Source: an uncultured Gemmiger sp. (lineage in GTDB: Bacteria > Bacillota > Clostridia > Oscillospirales > Ruminococcaceae). From it: a DNA stretch of 32,765 nucleotides. The position numbers were made by a program, and so were the translations under genes. Below the pieces are notes generated by a model. That model ran no database searches, was not told where the DNA came from, and was given only the letters and a program-made list of their open reading frames with translations. Below, piece by piece: positions 26,012-32,765 of this stretch. Where the stretch lies: NCBI GenBank assembly GCA_944388245.1, contig CALXIA010000025.1, positions 1 to 32,765 on the forward strand. The letters are read 5' to 3'. Position 1 is the first letter of the stretch. Each line of letters opens with the position of its first letter.

Positions 26012-27516
26012 TTGCTTCCGTTCCGGAACTCCTGGTCACATCGTCCGCTCTTATTCTGGCCCTGCTTGTACTTCGCTGGCTTCTGCGCGGCCGAATCAGC
26101 CGTCGCGTTCAATATTCCCTTTGGGGGCTGGTCGCTGTGCGGCTGCTACTCCCCTTTTCCCTGCCGGCGGAGAGCAGCGTGATGAACCTTCCTGCCGCCC
26201 GGCAGGCGGAAACCGTCCTGACCGGGCAGGTGGCTCGTGTGCAGGCCGGGGCTGCCGGTGCATGGACGATCGATGGCAAAACGTCGGTGGCCGCAGCGGC
26301 GCATCTGCCAATTCTGCTGACAATTTGGCTGGTTGGCGCGGCAATCGCTGCCATCTGGTTTGCGCTGGTGAACCTGCGATTTGCCCATACCCTGCGTGCC
26401 TCTCGCAAGCCCATGGCAACCCTCGCCCCTTTGCCGGTTTATCGGGTGCCAGGCCTGGCGTCGCCCTGTCTGTTTGGCCTGGTTCGACCAGCCATCTATC
26501 TGCCCGACCAGGTGACCGGCGATCCGGATATGCTGCGTCATATCCTGGTCCACGAAGAATGTCACTGGAGGCAGAAGGACCATTGGTGGGCGCTGGTACG
26601 CACCGTTTGCTTGAGCGTATATTGGTTTGACCCGCTGGTTTGGATCGCAGCGTCCGTTTCCCGCCGGGACTGCGAGTGCGCCTGTGACGAGAGGGCCGTC
26701 CAAATCCTGGGCCAGCCGCAGCGGATCGCCTACGGGCACACGCTGGTGGCGGTAGTGCGGCGGATGCACGGTTCCGTCTACCCCGGCTGCACCGCCACTA
26801 CCATGAGCGCCGGCCGGCGTGAATTGCAGCGTCGTTTGGCTTTGATCGTTTCCGGCAGCCGCACCCGTGCCTGGGCCGCAGCGCTTCTGGCCATATCTGC
26901 CGCGCTACTGATCGGCTGCACCTTTACCGGCAAAAACGCTGCCCCGCAGCAGACTCTGACAGAGTCGGAATCCGGCACCGAACCGGCAGCCACTCTTAGT
27001 ACCTATTATGTAACATTCGGCAGCGAAGCGGAAGATTCCGCCTTCGATCTGCGGTTGCTGCTGCCCGACGGGTGGGAGATCCGTACGCCTGACTCCTCGC
27101 TCAATACCTCCGTGGAACTCTATCACGGAGAGGCTCTGGCAGGCACCTTGCAATACAGCCGATACACCCCCTATACCGAAGAGCCTGTACCGCCCGATGA
27201 AGAATACAAGACCGTATACACAGACCTTCGACTTTCCCGCGTGGAGATCTGGGACCCTTACACGGCAGTAAAGCAGTATGAACAAGGGGAAAGCGGCATC
27301 GCGGATGTGGTATATATGGATCCGGACTATATGCAGGAACATCCGGACGCGAACTGGGCGTCGGTGCCGGAAATTGCCACAAAGGGGCTGCTCTGCTTTA
27401 ACCGGGAACTGGGCGTTTATATCGCGCTTCGGTTGGATCCGGATCAGATTCCGGAACAGAACGTTCTGGAAGAGATTGCAGCCAGCCTGCAGATCGGAGA
27501 GGTCGGAACCATGTAA
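26008..27516 (+). CDS. M56 (BlaR1-type) membrane metallopeptidase with unknown sensor domain
   Basis: A 502-residue membrane protease likely to sense an external signal and inactivate the adjacent repressor. Membrane helices lie at about 7-26, 36-52 and 101-121. The zinc motif HEECH is at 182-186, followed by the family region SVYWFDPLVW and CDERAV (226-231). A last helix (288-304) ends in LLIGC, which looks like a lipobox-like cysteine. The external C-terminal part (about 305-502) begins with a low-complexity TESESGTEPA linker and does not carry the penicillin-binding SxxK fold of BlaR1. What it senses is not known. The gene ends just before a strong bidirectional terminator. Confidence 0.88.
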   Translation: MIASVPELLVTSSALILALLVLRWLLRGRISRRVQYSLWGLVAVRLLLPFSLPAESSVMNLPAARQAETVLTGQVARVQAGAAGAWTIDGKTSVAAAAHLPILLTIWLVGAAIAAIWFALVNLRFAHTLRASRKPMATLAPLPVYRVPGLASPCLFGLVRPAIYLPDQVTGDPDMLRHILVHEECHWRQKDHWWALVRTVCLSVYWFDPLVWIAASVSRRDCECACDERAVQILGQPQRIAYGHTLVAVVRRMHGSVYPGCTATTMSAGRRELQRRLALIVSGSRTRAWAAALLAISAALLIGCTFTGKNAAPQQTLTESESGTEPAATLSTYYVTFGSEAEDSAFDLRLLLPDGWEIRTPDSSLNTSVELYHGEALAGTLQYSRYTPYTEEPVPPDEEYKTVYTDLRLSRVEIWDPYTAVKQYEQGESGIADVVYMDPDYMQEHPDANWASVPEIATKGLLCFNRELGVYIALRLDPDQIPEQNVLEEIAASLQIGEVGTM

Positions 27517-27519
27517 CGC

Positions 27520-27555
27520 TAAAACGGCCCCGCGCTGAATCGCGCGGGGCCGTTG
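27520..27555. terminator. Bidirectional intrinsic terminator (M56 gene / BASS transporter)
   Basis: AACGGCCCCGCGC and GCGCGGGGCCGTT make a perfect 13-bp stem with a 6-base loop. On the minus strand it is followed by TTTTAGCG, which suits the end of the BASS transporter transcript. Confidence 0.92.
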
Positions 27556-27568
27556 CTATGGAACCAAT

Positions 27569-28561
27569 TTACTTGCTTTCGGCGGCAGACTTGCCAGCTT
27601 TTTTCTCGGCGGCAGCGGCCATCAGGTTGGCCACAATAGAGCCGGAGATGTTATGCCACACGCTGAACAGAGCGCCGGGCACAGTAGCCAGGGCCAAGTC
27701 CGGGAAAACCGTACCGGCTAAGCTGGTGGCCAGGCCGCTGTTCTGCATACCGACCTCGATCGAGACAGCGTTGCACTTGGCGTCGCTCATCTTTAGCGCT
27801 TTGCCTACGCCATAGCCCAGCGCGTAGCCCAGCAGATTGTGCAGGATGACCACCGACAGGATCAGGATGCCGTTGGCAAACAGCTTTTCCGCGTTGGGGG
27901 CCACGACCGCGCCCACAATGGTCACAATGGCGACCACCGAGATCAGCGGCAGGATCTCCACGATGGCCTGGGTGAACTTGCCAAACAGTTTGTTGATGAT
28001 AAAGCCCAGCGCGATGGGGATGATGACGATCTTGACGATGCTCATGAACATATCCATCATGTTGACGGTGACGGTCTCATGGGCATACAGATAGGTCAGC
28101 GCCGGGGTCAGGAAGGGAGCCAGTACGGTGGAGCAGGCAGTCATGCCTACGCTCAGGGCCACGTCGCCCTTGGCCAGGAAGGTCATCACGTTGGAGGAAG
28201 TGCCGCCCGGGCAGGTACCGACCAGAATGACGCCTACCACCAGTTCCGGGCTCAAAGCAAAGATCTTGGTGAGCAGGAACGCCAGCAGCGGCATAATGAT
28301 AAACTGCGAAGCGCAGCCGACCAGCACATCCTTCGGCCGGGAGAAAACCACCTTGAAGTCATCCAGCTTCAGGGTAAGGCCCATGCCGAACATAACCACC
28401 ATCAACAGATTGTTAACCGTAATAATGCGGGTAAGGAAATTGTAGTCCTTACCTACCCACAAAAAACTCTCCGGCAAGAAGAAGGCGATCACGGCCACGA
28501 TCAACACAATGATGGCCATATATTTGCCCGCAAACTTGCTAACTTTCCGCAACGTTTCCAT
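27569..28561 (-). CDS. BASS-family (bile acid:Na+ symporter-like) transporter
   Basis: A membrane transporter of about ten helices, 330 residues. The family signature GTCPGGTSSNVMTFLAKGD (115-133) and the matching EVGMQNSGLATSL (269-281) in the second half form the crossed, sodium-binding helices. The frame is open far upstream into the leader. The ATG at 28561 is chosen because AGGAG lies 8 bases before it; the ATG at 28567 would be too close. Known BASS substrates include bile acids, pyruvate, ketopantoate and other 2-oxo acids. The gene is controlled by a T-box riboswitch probably reading Ile (or Val), so a branched-chain amino acid or oxo-acid substrate is more likely than bile acid. That part is inference. 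Confidence 0.92.
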   Translation of the reverse strand: METLRKVSKFAGKYMAIIVLIVAVIAFFLPESFLWVGKDYNFLTRIITVNNLLMVVMFGMGLTLKLDDFKVVFSRPKDVLVGCASQFIIMPLLAFLLTKIFALSPELVVGVILVGTCPGGTSSNVMTFLAKGDVALSVGMTACSTVLAPFLTPALTYLYAHETVTVNMMDMFMSIVKIVIIPIALGFIINKLFGKFTQAIVEILPLISVVAIVTIVGAVVAPNAEKLFANGILILSVVILHNLLGYALGYGVGKALKMSDAKCNAVSIEVGMQNSGLATSLAGTVFPDLALATVPGALFSVWHNISGSIVANLMAAAAEKKAGKSAAESK

Positions 28562-28645
28562 CTTCATTTCTCCTCTCGGTTGCCGCTGCGCGGCTATATC
28601 CTGAACCGGGTTTTGCCCGGTGCCAGCCTGGTCATGAATTTGCCA

Positions 28646-28691
28646 AATAAAAAAGCCTTTGTCTTTTGCATTCGCAAGAGACAAAGGCTTT
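28646..28691 (-). terminator. T-box-controlled intrinsic terminator
   Basis: AAGCCTTTGTCT and AGACAAAGGCTT form a perfect 12-bp stem with a 14-base loop, followed by TTTTTTATT on the minus strand. It is the regulated terminator of the T-box leader, about 85 bases before the transporter gene. Confidence 0.95.
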
Positions 28692-28964
28692 GAAAAAGCA
28701 CTCTGCGGTACCACTCTTATTGCCCGGAGAAACCGGGCCACTCTGCCCGCATCAGGCCGCCATAAGCGGCGTAATGGGTGACAGGATAACGGCCGTCAAC
28801 CGGCGTAGCTTACTTGCACTCTCAAAAAGGGCGGTTCAGCCTGCGGCTCCGAGGAGATACTTCCGCCGGGACACGTCGCTGCTTTGCACCAAACGGCAAC
28901 TCTCTGAAGACGGTGATCCAACGTACTTGGCCTCATCAACGCTTTACCATGATGAATTGCTGAT
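28646..28964 (-). promoter_or_regulatory. T-box riboswitch leader (probable Ile, possibly Val, tRNA sensor)
   Basis: All landmarks of a T-box leader are present on the minus strand. The GATGAGG...AGTACG start of stem I lies near 28935, the AGAGAG loop near 28901-28906 with a GGTG apical element, and the specifier region GGAAGTATCTCC near 28852-28863. The antiterminator box AAGAGTGGTACCGCA is at 28704-28718, and the terminator follows. The TGGT bulge pairs with a tRNA ending in ACCA, as tRNA-Ile and tRNA-Val do. The specifier is read as AUC (28858-28856) because most T-box specifiers end in C and lie just before the CCTC stretch; GUA (28860-28858) is the alternative frame. Uncharged tRNA would let transcription pass into the transporter gene. 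Confidence 0.93.
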
Positions 28965-28970
28965 GAGGCC

Positions 28971-28998
28971 ATTATAGCGCGTTCTAACAAAATGTCAA
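28971..28998 (-). promoter_or_regulatory. Consensus sigma-A promoter of the T-box/transporter unit
   Basis: TTGACA (28998-28993), a 16-base spacer and TATAAT (28976-28971) on the minus strand, both boxes perfect. Such a strong promoter suits a leader regulated mainly by termination. Confidence 0.9.
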
Positions 28999-29080
28999 CA
29001 GATCACGGGGCGTTTTTCTCTTTTTCACAAAGTTTTTTGCCCGCTTTCGTGCAGGATTTCCCTTGACAAGCAAGGTCACA

Positions 29081-29449
29081 TTACTTTTCCGCAATCGCTT
29101 CGATCTCGCACAGCGCACCCTTGGGCAGATCCTTCACCGCCACACAGCTGCGGGCAGGCTTGGAAGTGAAGTATTTGGCATACACTTCGTTAAAAGCAGC
29201 GAAATCGGCAATATCCGCCAAAAAGCAGGTAGTCTTGACCACCTTGTCAAAGCCGGAACCGGCCGCTTCCAGAATGGCGCCCACGTTTTTGCAGCTCCAC
29301 TCGGTCTGCGCGGCGATTCCCTCGGGCATATTGCCGGTGGCGGGATCGACCGGCAGCTGGCCGGACGTGATCACGAGATTGCCAATCTCATAGCCCTGCG
29401 AGTAAGGACCGATGGCGCCGGGAGCATTATTGGTAGCAATGATTTTCAT
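29081..29449 (-). CDS. ridA: RidA-family enamine/imine deaminase
   Basis: A 122-residue RidA (YjgF/YER057c) protein. RidA hydrolyses reactive 2-aminoacrylate and related imines made by PLP enzymes, releasing ammonia and a 2-oxo acid. The active-site set is present: GPYSQ (14-18), SGQLPVDPATG (29-39), R100 and C102 in ARSCVAV, and E115 in CEIEAIAE. AGGAGG lies 9 bases before the ATG at 29449; an ATG three codons upstream is directly on the ribosome site and less likely. It lies between the symporter and the BASS transporter and has its own extended -10 promoter. The nearby PatB-type lyase would produce its substrate. Confidence 0.95.
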   Translation of the reverse strand: MKIIATNNAPGAIGPYSQGYEIGNLVITSGQLPVDPATGNMPEGIAAQTEWSCKNVGAILEAAGSGFDKVVKTTCFLADIADFAAFNEVYAKYFTSKPARSCVAVKDLPKGALCEIEAIAEK

Positions 29450-29528
29450 AGGATGCATCCTCCTGTTTCTTTTTATGCGTGCCCCTCCCCCCCGGATAGG
29501 GAGAAAGCGGCCGCGCATCTTCCATTCG

Positions 29529-29556
29529 ATTATATCACATACGCTTGTAAAATCAA
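29529..29556 (-). promoter_or_regulatory. Extended -10 promoter of ridA
   Basis: On the minus strand TTGATT (29556-29551), a 16-base spacer and TATAAT (29534-29529), preceded by TG-A (extended -10). The -35 box overlaps the stop codon of the upstream symporter gene. Confidence 0.72.
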
Positions 29557-30815
29557 GGTTGCTCGGTCTTGACGGCGGCCTTTTTCAGCCAGTCTTTGCC
29601 TTCCACCAGACGGGCCACCATCATGGACGCCAGCGTATCGCCGGAGGCGTTCAAACAAGTAGCCGCGGGGTCAAACAGGAAACCCAATGTGGCGATCAGC
29701 GGGAAGGCTTCAGCCGAAAAACCAAACAGGCTGACGATGAGCATCTCCCCAACCAGGCCGCCGCCGGGCGCGCCGCTGAGCACAAAGGCCGACATGACCG
29801 CCACTACAATGGACATGGCATAGGTATCCGCCCCGGTGAACGGCATGCCAAACACCCCGAACAGAAAAGCGATCTTAACGATAGAACTTAACACCGATCC
29901 ATCCATGTGAGCCGTGGCGCCCAGAGGCAGAACCAGATCGCTCACGTCCTTGGGGACGCCGATGTTGTCGCAGGCTTCTTTATTGACCGGCAGTGTAGCC
30001 ACCGAACTCTGGGTAGCGAAGGCAGTGACAGCGGGCGCAAAGATGTGCTTGAGCATCTTGCTGACCCCAAGTTTGCCGCCCGCGAACAGCGCGTACAGCG
30101 GGAAGAAAATCACCACATACAGCAGGCAGAGCGGGTAGTACACCACCATGGAACGCCCATAATCGCCCAGCAATTCCGGGCCAAATTCACCAATCAGATT
30201 GGCGAAATACGCGCCCAGGCCGATGGGAGCCACCTTCATGATCAGATCCACGAACTTCATGATCACCTGGTTCAGATTGCCCAGCAGCTTGCCCACCGGG
30301 CTCTCATCGCCGCCGCAGGCGGACACACAGAATCCAAACAGGATCGCGAAGATGATCAGCGGCAGCATATTCTGGCGGCTGAGCAGCTCCGGGAAATCGC
30401 TGACGGTCAGGCTGCTGACCAGCATCTCCGAAGCGCTCTGCATCTCCCCCATCTCCGCCTGGCCCATCTGGATGCTGGTACCGGCCGAGGGGCTGAACAG
30501 ATTGACCCAAGCCAGAACGCAAACGCCCGCGATGGCGCCGGTCGCCAAAAATACCAGAATGGTGCTGCCCAGAATTTTCCCCAGCCGTTTCATGTTCAGC
30601 ATGCTGCCTACCGCTGAAGCGATGGAGACAAAAACCAGCGGCACCACAATGGTAAACAGCAGATTCAGAAAGATCTCGCCCAAAGGTTTCAGCGTCTGCC
30701 CCAGCGAAGGAGACACCACGCCGATGATCGAACCGACGGCTATGCCGCCCAACAGCAGGATCGGGAGTTTGTATTGTTCCCAGAAGGACTTTTTGCGCAC
30801 GGTCTGGTTAGCCAT
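29553..30815 (-). CDS. Dicarboxylate/amino acid:cation symporter (DAACS family)
   Basis: A 420-residue secondary transporter with about eight membrane helices and two re-entrant hairpins, of the GltP/SstT fold. The hairpin-1 motif FATQSSVATLPV is at 266-277, and the helix-7 cation site LPLGATAHMDGS at 296-307. Well-studied glutamate carriers read NMDGT at the latter place; the His for Asn may change ion or substrate preference. The start MANQTVRKKSFWEQYKLP follows AAAGGAGC. It lies 87 bases behind patB with no terminator between, so they are probably co-transcribed. Candidate substrates are serine, threonine, cystine or dicarboxylates; the sequence does not decide. Confidence 0.92.
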   Translation of the reverse strand: MANQTVRKKSFWEQYKLPILLLGGIAVGSIIGVVSPSLGQTLKPLGEIFLNLLFTIVVPLVFVSIASAVGSMLNMKRLGKILGSTILVFLATGAIAGVCVLAWVNLFSPSAGTSIQMGQAEMGEMQSASEMLVSSLTVSDFPELLSRQNMLPLIIFAILFGFCVSACGGDESPVGKLLGNLNQVIMKFVDLIMKVAPIGLGAYFANLIGEFGPELLGDYGRSMVVYYPLCLLYVVIFFPLYALFAGGKLGVSKMLKHIFAPAVTAFATQSSVATLPVNKEACDNIGVPKDVSDLVLPLGATAHMDGSVLSSIVKIAFLFGVFGMPFTGADTYAMSIVVAVMSAFVLSGAPGGGLVGEMLIVSLFGFSAEAFPLIATLGFLFDPAATCLNASGDTLASMMVARLVEGKDWLKKAAVKTEQP

Positions 30816-30902
30816 TGTCTTGCTCCTTTTTTCTTGTTTCGGGTTGTCGTTCGGTTATGATACTCGCGGCTGGCGTGCCCCGCCGCGTTTGGTTACAAAG
30901 AT

Positions 30903-32072
30903 TTACAGGGCGTCCACCGCAGCCCGCAACTGCTGCATCGCCTGCTCCAGCACGCGGCGGGAACAGGCGGCGTTGAGCCGCATAAAGCCGGTCAGGCTGC
31001 GCCCGAAGCTGCATCCCTCATTCAAGCCGAGCCCTGCCTTTTCGATCATAAAACGGCGAAGCTGTTCATTGCTCATGTTCAACTCACGGCAGTCCAGCCA
31101 CATGAGATAGGTGGCGTCCGGCACCGTGGGCTTGATACGCGGGATATACCGGGCACAGTAATCCGCCACAAAGGAAAAGTTTCCGTCCAGATAGGTCAGC
31201 AGCTGCTCCAGCCACTCTTCCCCTTCGTTGAACGCGACCTCCATGGCGGTCAGGCTGAACGCATTGTTGCGGTGAATGTCCATCCCGCCCCAGAACTTAT
31301 CGTAAATCTCTTTCATCCGCCGGTTGGGAAATACCGTGGTGGAAGCCTGCAGCCCCGCCAGATTGAAGGTTTTTATGCCGGAAATGCAACTGATCACCTG
31401 GGCCGCTGTCTGCGCCGACAGGCTGGCGGTGGGAATATGCTTTTTTCCGTGGAATACCAGATCCGAATGGATCTCGTCGCTGACCAGGATCACGTCGTGC
31501 TTTCGGCACAGATCGGTCATGCGGGTGAGTTCCTCCCGCGTCCAGACAATTCCCAGCGGATTGTGCGGGCTGCACAGCAAAAACATACTTACCTGCGGCA
31601 GTTTTGCTTCGAAATCCTCCCAATCGATGGTCCAGCGACCGTTCTGTTCCACCAGAGGATTCTCCACCACAGTTCGGTGCCATGCCTCGGTCACATCATA
31701 AAATTCCGAATACACAGGCGTTTGGATCAGCACCTTGCCGTTCTCGGGCACAAGCAACTTGACCAGAGCGCTCAAGGTGGGCACAACGCCCAAACTCCAG
31801 CTGACCAGGTTTTTGTCGATCGTCCAGCCGTTGCGCCGCTGCTGCCAGCTGCAGATCGCTTCAAAATAACTGTCCGGGCGGCTGGTATATCCCCAGATTC
31901 CCTCCTGCGCCCGGGCAGTCAGGGCGTCGATAATGGGCTGTGCGGTCTTGAAATCCATATCCGCCACCCACAAGGGGATTACCTTGTCGGTGCCGAATTT
32001 TTTCACCCTCTCATCGTATTTTGCCGCATTGTTGTGGCTGCGGTCCACCACCTGATCAAAATCGTATCGCAT
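30903..32072 (-). CDS. PatB/MalY-type PLP-dependent C-S lyase or aminotransferase
   Basis: A 389-residue fold-type I PLP enzyme. The Schiff-base lysine is K234 in SGIKTFNLAGLQ. SDEIHSDLVF (198-207) holds the aspartate that contacts the pyridine nitrogen, and SPHNPLG (168-174) and the Y121 region complete the cofactor pocket. WVADMDF near residue 35 and FNLAGLQ are typical of the PatB/MalY group, whose usual activity is beta-elimination from cystathionine or cystine, giving pyruvate, ammonia and a thiol. The ATG at 32072 follows AAAGGCAGG. A longer frame to 32159 lacks the conserved start. Upstream lies a 408-base gene-free stretch; a weak promoter (TTGGCA ... TAAGAC, 32150-32123) is possible. 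Confidence 0.9.
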   Translation of the reverse strand: MRYDFDQVVDRSHNNAAKYDERVKKFGTDKVIPLWVADMDFKTAQPIIDALTARAQEGIWGYTSRPDSYFEAICSWQQRRNGWTIDKNLVSWSLGVVPTLSALVKLLVPENGKVLIQTPVYSEFYDVTEAWHRTVVENPLVEQNGRWTIDWEDFEAKLPQVSMFLLCSPHNPLGIVWTREELTRMTDLCRKHDVILVSDEIHSDLVFHGKKHIPTASLSAQTAAQVISCISGIKTFNLAGLQASTTVFPNRRMKEIYDKFWGGMDIHRNNAFSLTAMEVAFNEGEEWLEQLLTYLDGNFSFVADYCARYIPRIKPTVPDATYLMWLDCRELNMSNEQLRRFMIEKAGLGLNEGCSFGRSLTGFMRLNAACSRRVLEQAMQQLRAAVDAL

Positions 32073-32212
32073 ATTTTGCCTGCCTTTCCGTATTGGTTGC
32101 GTCGTTTCCGCGCTGCCTGTTTGTCTTATCAAAAGCAATTCCCGTGCCAAATCATCCATTCGCCTGTTCGCTTTTGAACAAGAGCAAGCAACTTTGGAAG
32201 ATTCATCGGTTT

Positions 32213-32305
32213 CACAAAACTTGTTTTGTGCAGGTTGGCTTTGTGGGCTTGTCTGTTTTTCTGCGGAATGGGCAAAGCACTTTGCTTTGTGCCCGGCACA
32301 AAACA
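32213..32305. repeat. Cluster of related palindromes (CACAAAAC / GTTTTGTG)
   Basis: A perfect 8-bp inverted repeat with a two-base loop (32213-32230) is followed by a bulged hairpin (32270-32294) and a third copy of the arm, GCACAAAAC (32297-32305). The copies could form alternative stems. The role is unknown. Confidence 0.5.
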
Positions 32306-32386
32306 GGTAAACGCAACCAATTAACCAATTTTATTTTTCCGGCAATACTCCTTTCCCAGCTCGGTGATGCAGGTAGTCTTCTTTTG

Positions 32387-32409
32387 AACCACTCGCCTAG
32401 CGAGTGGTT
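32387..32409. repeat. Perfect 10-bp palindrome AACCACTCGC-CTA-GCGAGTGGTT
   Basis: The arms are exactly complementary with a 3-base loop. On the plus strand a TTTTC follows, but no plus-strand gene ends here. It sits just beyond the tsf terminator. It could be a dispersed palindromic unit (REP-like or an insertion-sequence end), which needs genome-wide counting. Confidence 0.6.
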
Positions 32410-32417
32410 TTCGGTAT

Positions 32418-32459
32418 ACAAAAAGAGAGAAACGCTTCAAAATGAAACGTTTCTCTCTT
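32418..32459 (-). terminator. Intrinsic terminator after tsf
   Basis: AGAGAGAAACG and CGTTTCTCTCT form a perfect 11-bp stem with a 13-base loop, followed on the minus strand by TTTTGT. It ends 21 bases past the tsf stop. Confidence 0.93.
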
Positions 32460-32480
32460 CATAAAGCAGCGAAAGCTGTC

Positions 32481-32765
32481 TTATTTGATCATGCTGGCCA
32501 CTTCGTCGGCAAAGTTATCCTCGCGCTTCTCCAGGCCCTCGCCCTTCTCATAGCGCACGAACTTGACGATCTTGATCTCGCCGCCCAGTTCCTTGGCAAC
32601 CTTCTCGGTGTACTTGGCCACAGACAGATCCGGATCCTTGACGAACTCCTGATCCACCAGGCAGTTCTCCTTGTAGAACTTGCCGATACGGCCCAGGACC
32701 ATCTTTTCCTTGATGGCGTCGGGCTTGTTGGCGTTCTTGGGATCGTTGGCGATCTGAGCCAGCAG
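32481..32765 (-). CDS. tsf: Elongation factor Ts (C-terminal part, cut by window edge)
   Basis: The last 94 residues of EF-Ts, the nucleotide-exchange factor of EF-Tu, are present; the start lies right of the window. The stretch [20 protein letters not shown] is the conserved C-terminal segment, followed by [14 protein letters not shown] and a final [10 protein letters not shown]. In most bacteria rpsB lies upstream of tsf, so it is expected beyond the right edge. The gene ends at a strong terminator. Confidence 0.95.
   Translation of the reverse strand: MLAQIANDPKNANKPDAIKEKMVLGRIGKFYKENCLVDQEFVKDPDLSVAKYTEKVAKELGGEIKIVKFVRYEKGEGLEKREDNFADEVASMIK

Larger units (their letters stand above)
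32073..32480. other. Gene-free, palindrome-rich region between patB and tsf
   Basis: This 408-base stretch is visibly richer in A and T than the rest and has no believable gene; the open frames across it lack a good ribosome site and family features. It holds several inverted repeats: TGTTC/GAACA (32165-32180), CACAAAAC-TT-GTTTTGTG (32213-32230), GGGCAAAGC...GCTTTGTGCCC (32270-32294, with a 2-base bulge) and AACCACTCGC-CTA-GCGAGTGGTT (32387-32409). CACAAAAC recurs at 32298. The tsf terminator is at its right end, and a weak patB promoter may be at its left end. Confidence 0.6.

Noticed and set aside
32073-32300. SAM or other sulfur-related riboswitch before patB
   Set aside because: The hairpins do not match the conserved cores of SAM, cobalamin or T-box leaders that I can recognise, and no terminator precedes patB.
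32021-32464. Plus-strand open frame of 147 codons between patB and tsf
   Set aside because: It overlaps the patB start, runs through hairpins and the tsf terminator, lacks a good ribosome site, and has no family resemblance.

Overview
The window comes from a GC-rich, endospore-forming member of the Firmicutes, most likely a clostridial gut lineage of the Oscillospiraceae/Ruminococcaceae type. The evidence is the sporulation genes spoIVA and spoVM, a SPOCS/LysM spore protein, a T-box leader, a PASTA kinase/PP2C phosphatase pair, and a core cluster in the Bacillus/Clostridium order (yicC-remA-gmk-priA-def-fmt-rsmB-rlmN-prpC-prkC-rsgA-thiN-spoVM). High GC gives long open frames opposite nearly every gene; these are treated as shadows. 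The genus is an inference and was not tested.

Left part (1-6.8 kb). On the minus strand, a malic enzyme and a class II fumarase form an operon with a good sigma-A promoter and a candidate terminator. Beyond it is the start of a LarE-type sulfur transferase gene, cut by the window edge. On the plus strand are a P-loop ATPase of the PRK06851 type and a large helicase that joins a RecB-like nuclease domain to an XPD/DinG-type iron-sulfur helicase.

Middle (6.8-22.5 kb). This is one long minus-strand block. A sigma-A-like promoter at 22424-22452 starts the housekeeping cluster: yicC, remA, gmk, priA, def, fmt, rsmB, rlmN, prpC, prkC, rsgA, thiN, spoVM. Many junctions overlap by 1-8 bases or are a few bases apart. 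rpoZ, coaBC and rpe, which sit in the Bacillus version, are absent. A 26-codon spoVM ends at a strong terminator, and a sigma-E-like promoter then starts a SPOCS/LysM protein gene and spoIVA. SpoVM and SpoIVA, which together build the base of the spore coat, are therefore next-door genes here.

Right part (22.5-32.8 kb). Plus-strand genes encode an esterase-like hydrolase, glutamine-dependent NAD synthetase, and a BlaI-type repressor with an M56 membrane peptidase. Minus-strand genes, listed in direction of transcription from the right edge, are tsf (partial), a PatB/MalY C-S lyase, a dicarboxylate/amino-acid:cation symporter, RidA, and a BASS-family transporter under a complete T-box riboswitch. 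The lyase, RidA and the transporters plausibly form a neighbourhood for amino acid and 2-oxo/imino acid handling: PatB releases aminoacrylate, RidA hydrolyses it, and the T-box reads a probable branched-chain (Ile or Val) tRNA. Between patB and tsf is a 408-base gene-free stretch rich in palindromes. No tRNA, rRNA, CRISPR array, transposase or prophage gene was seen.
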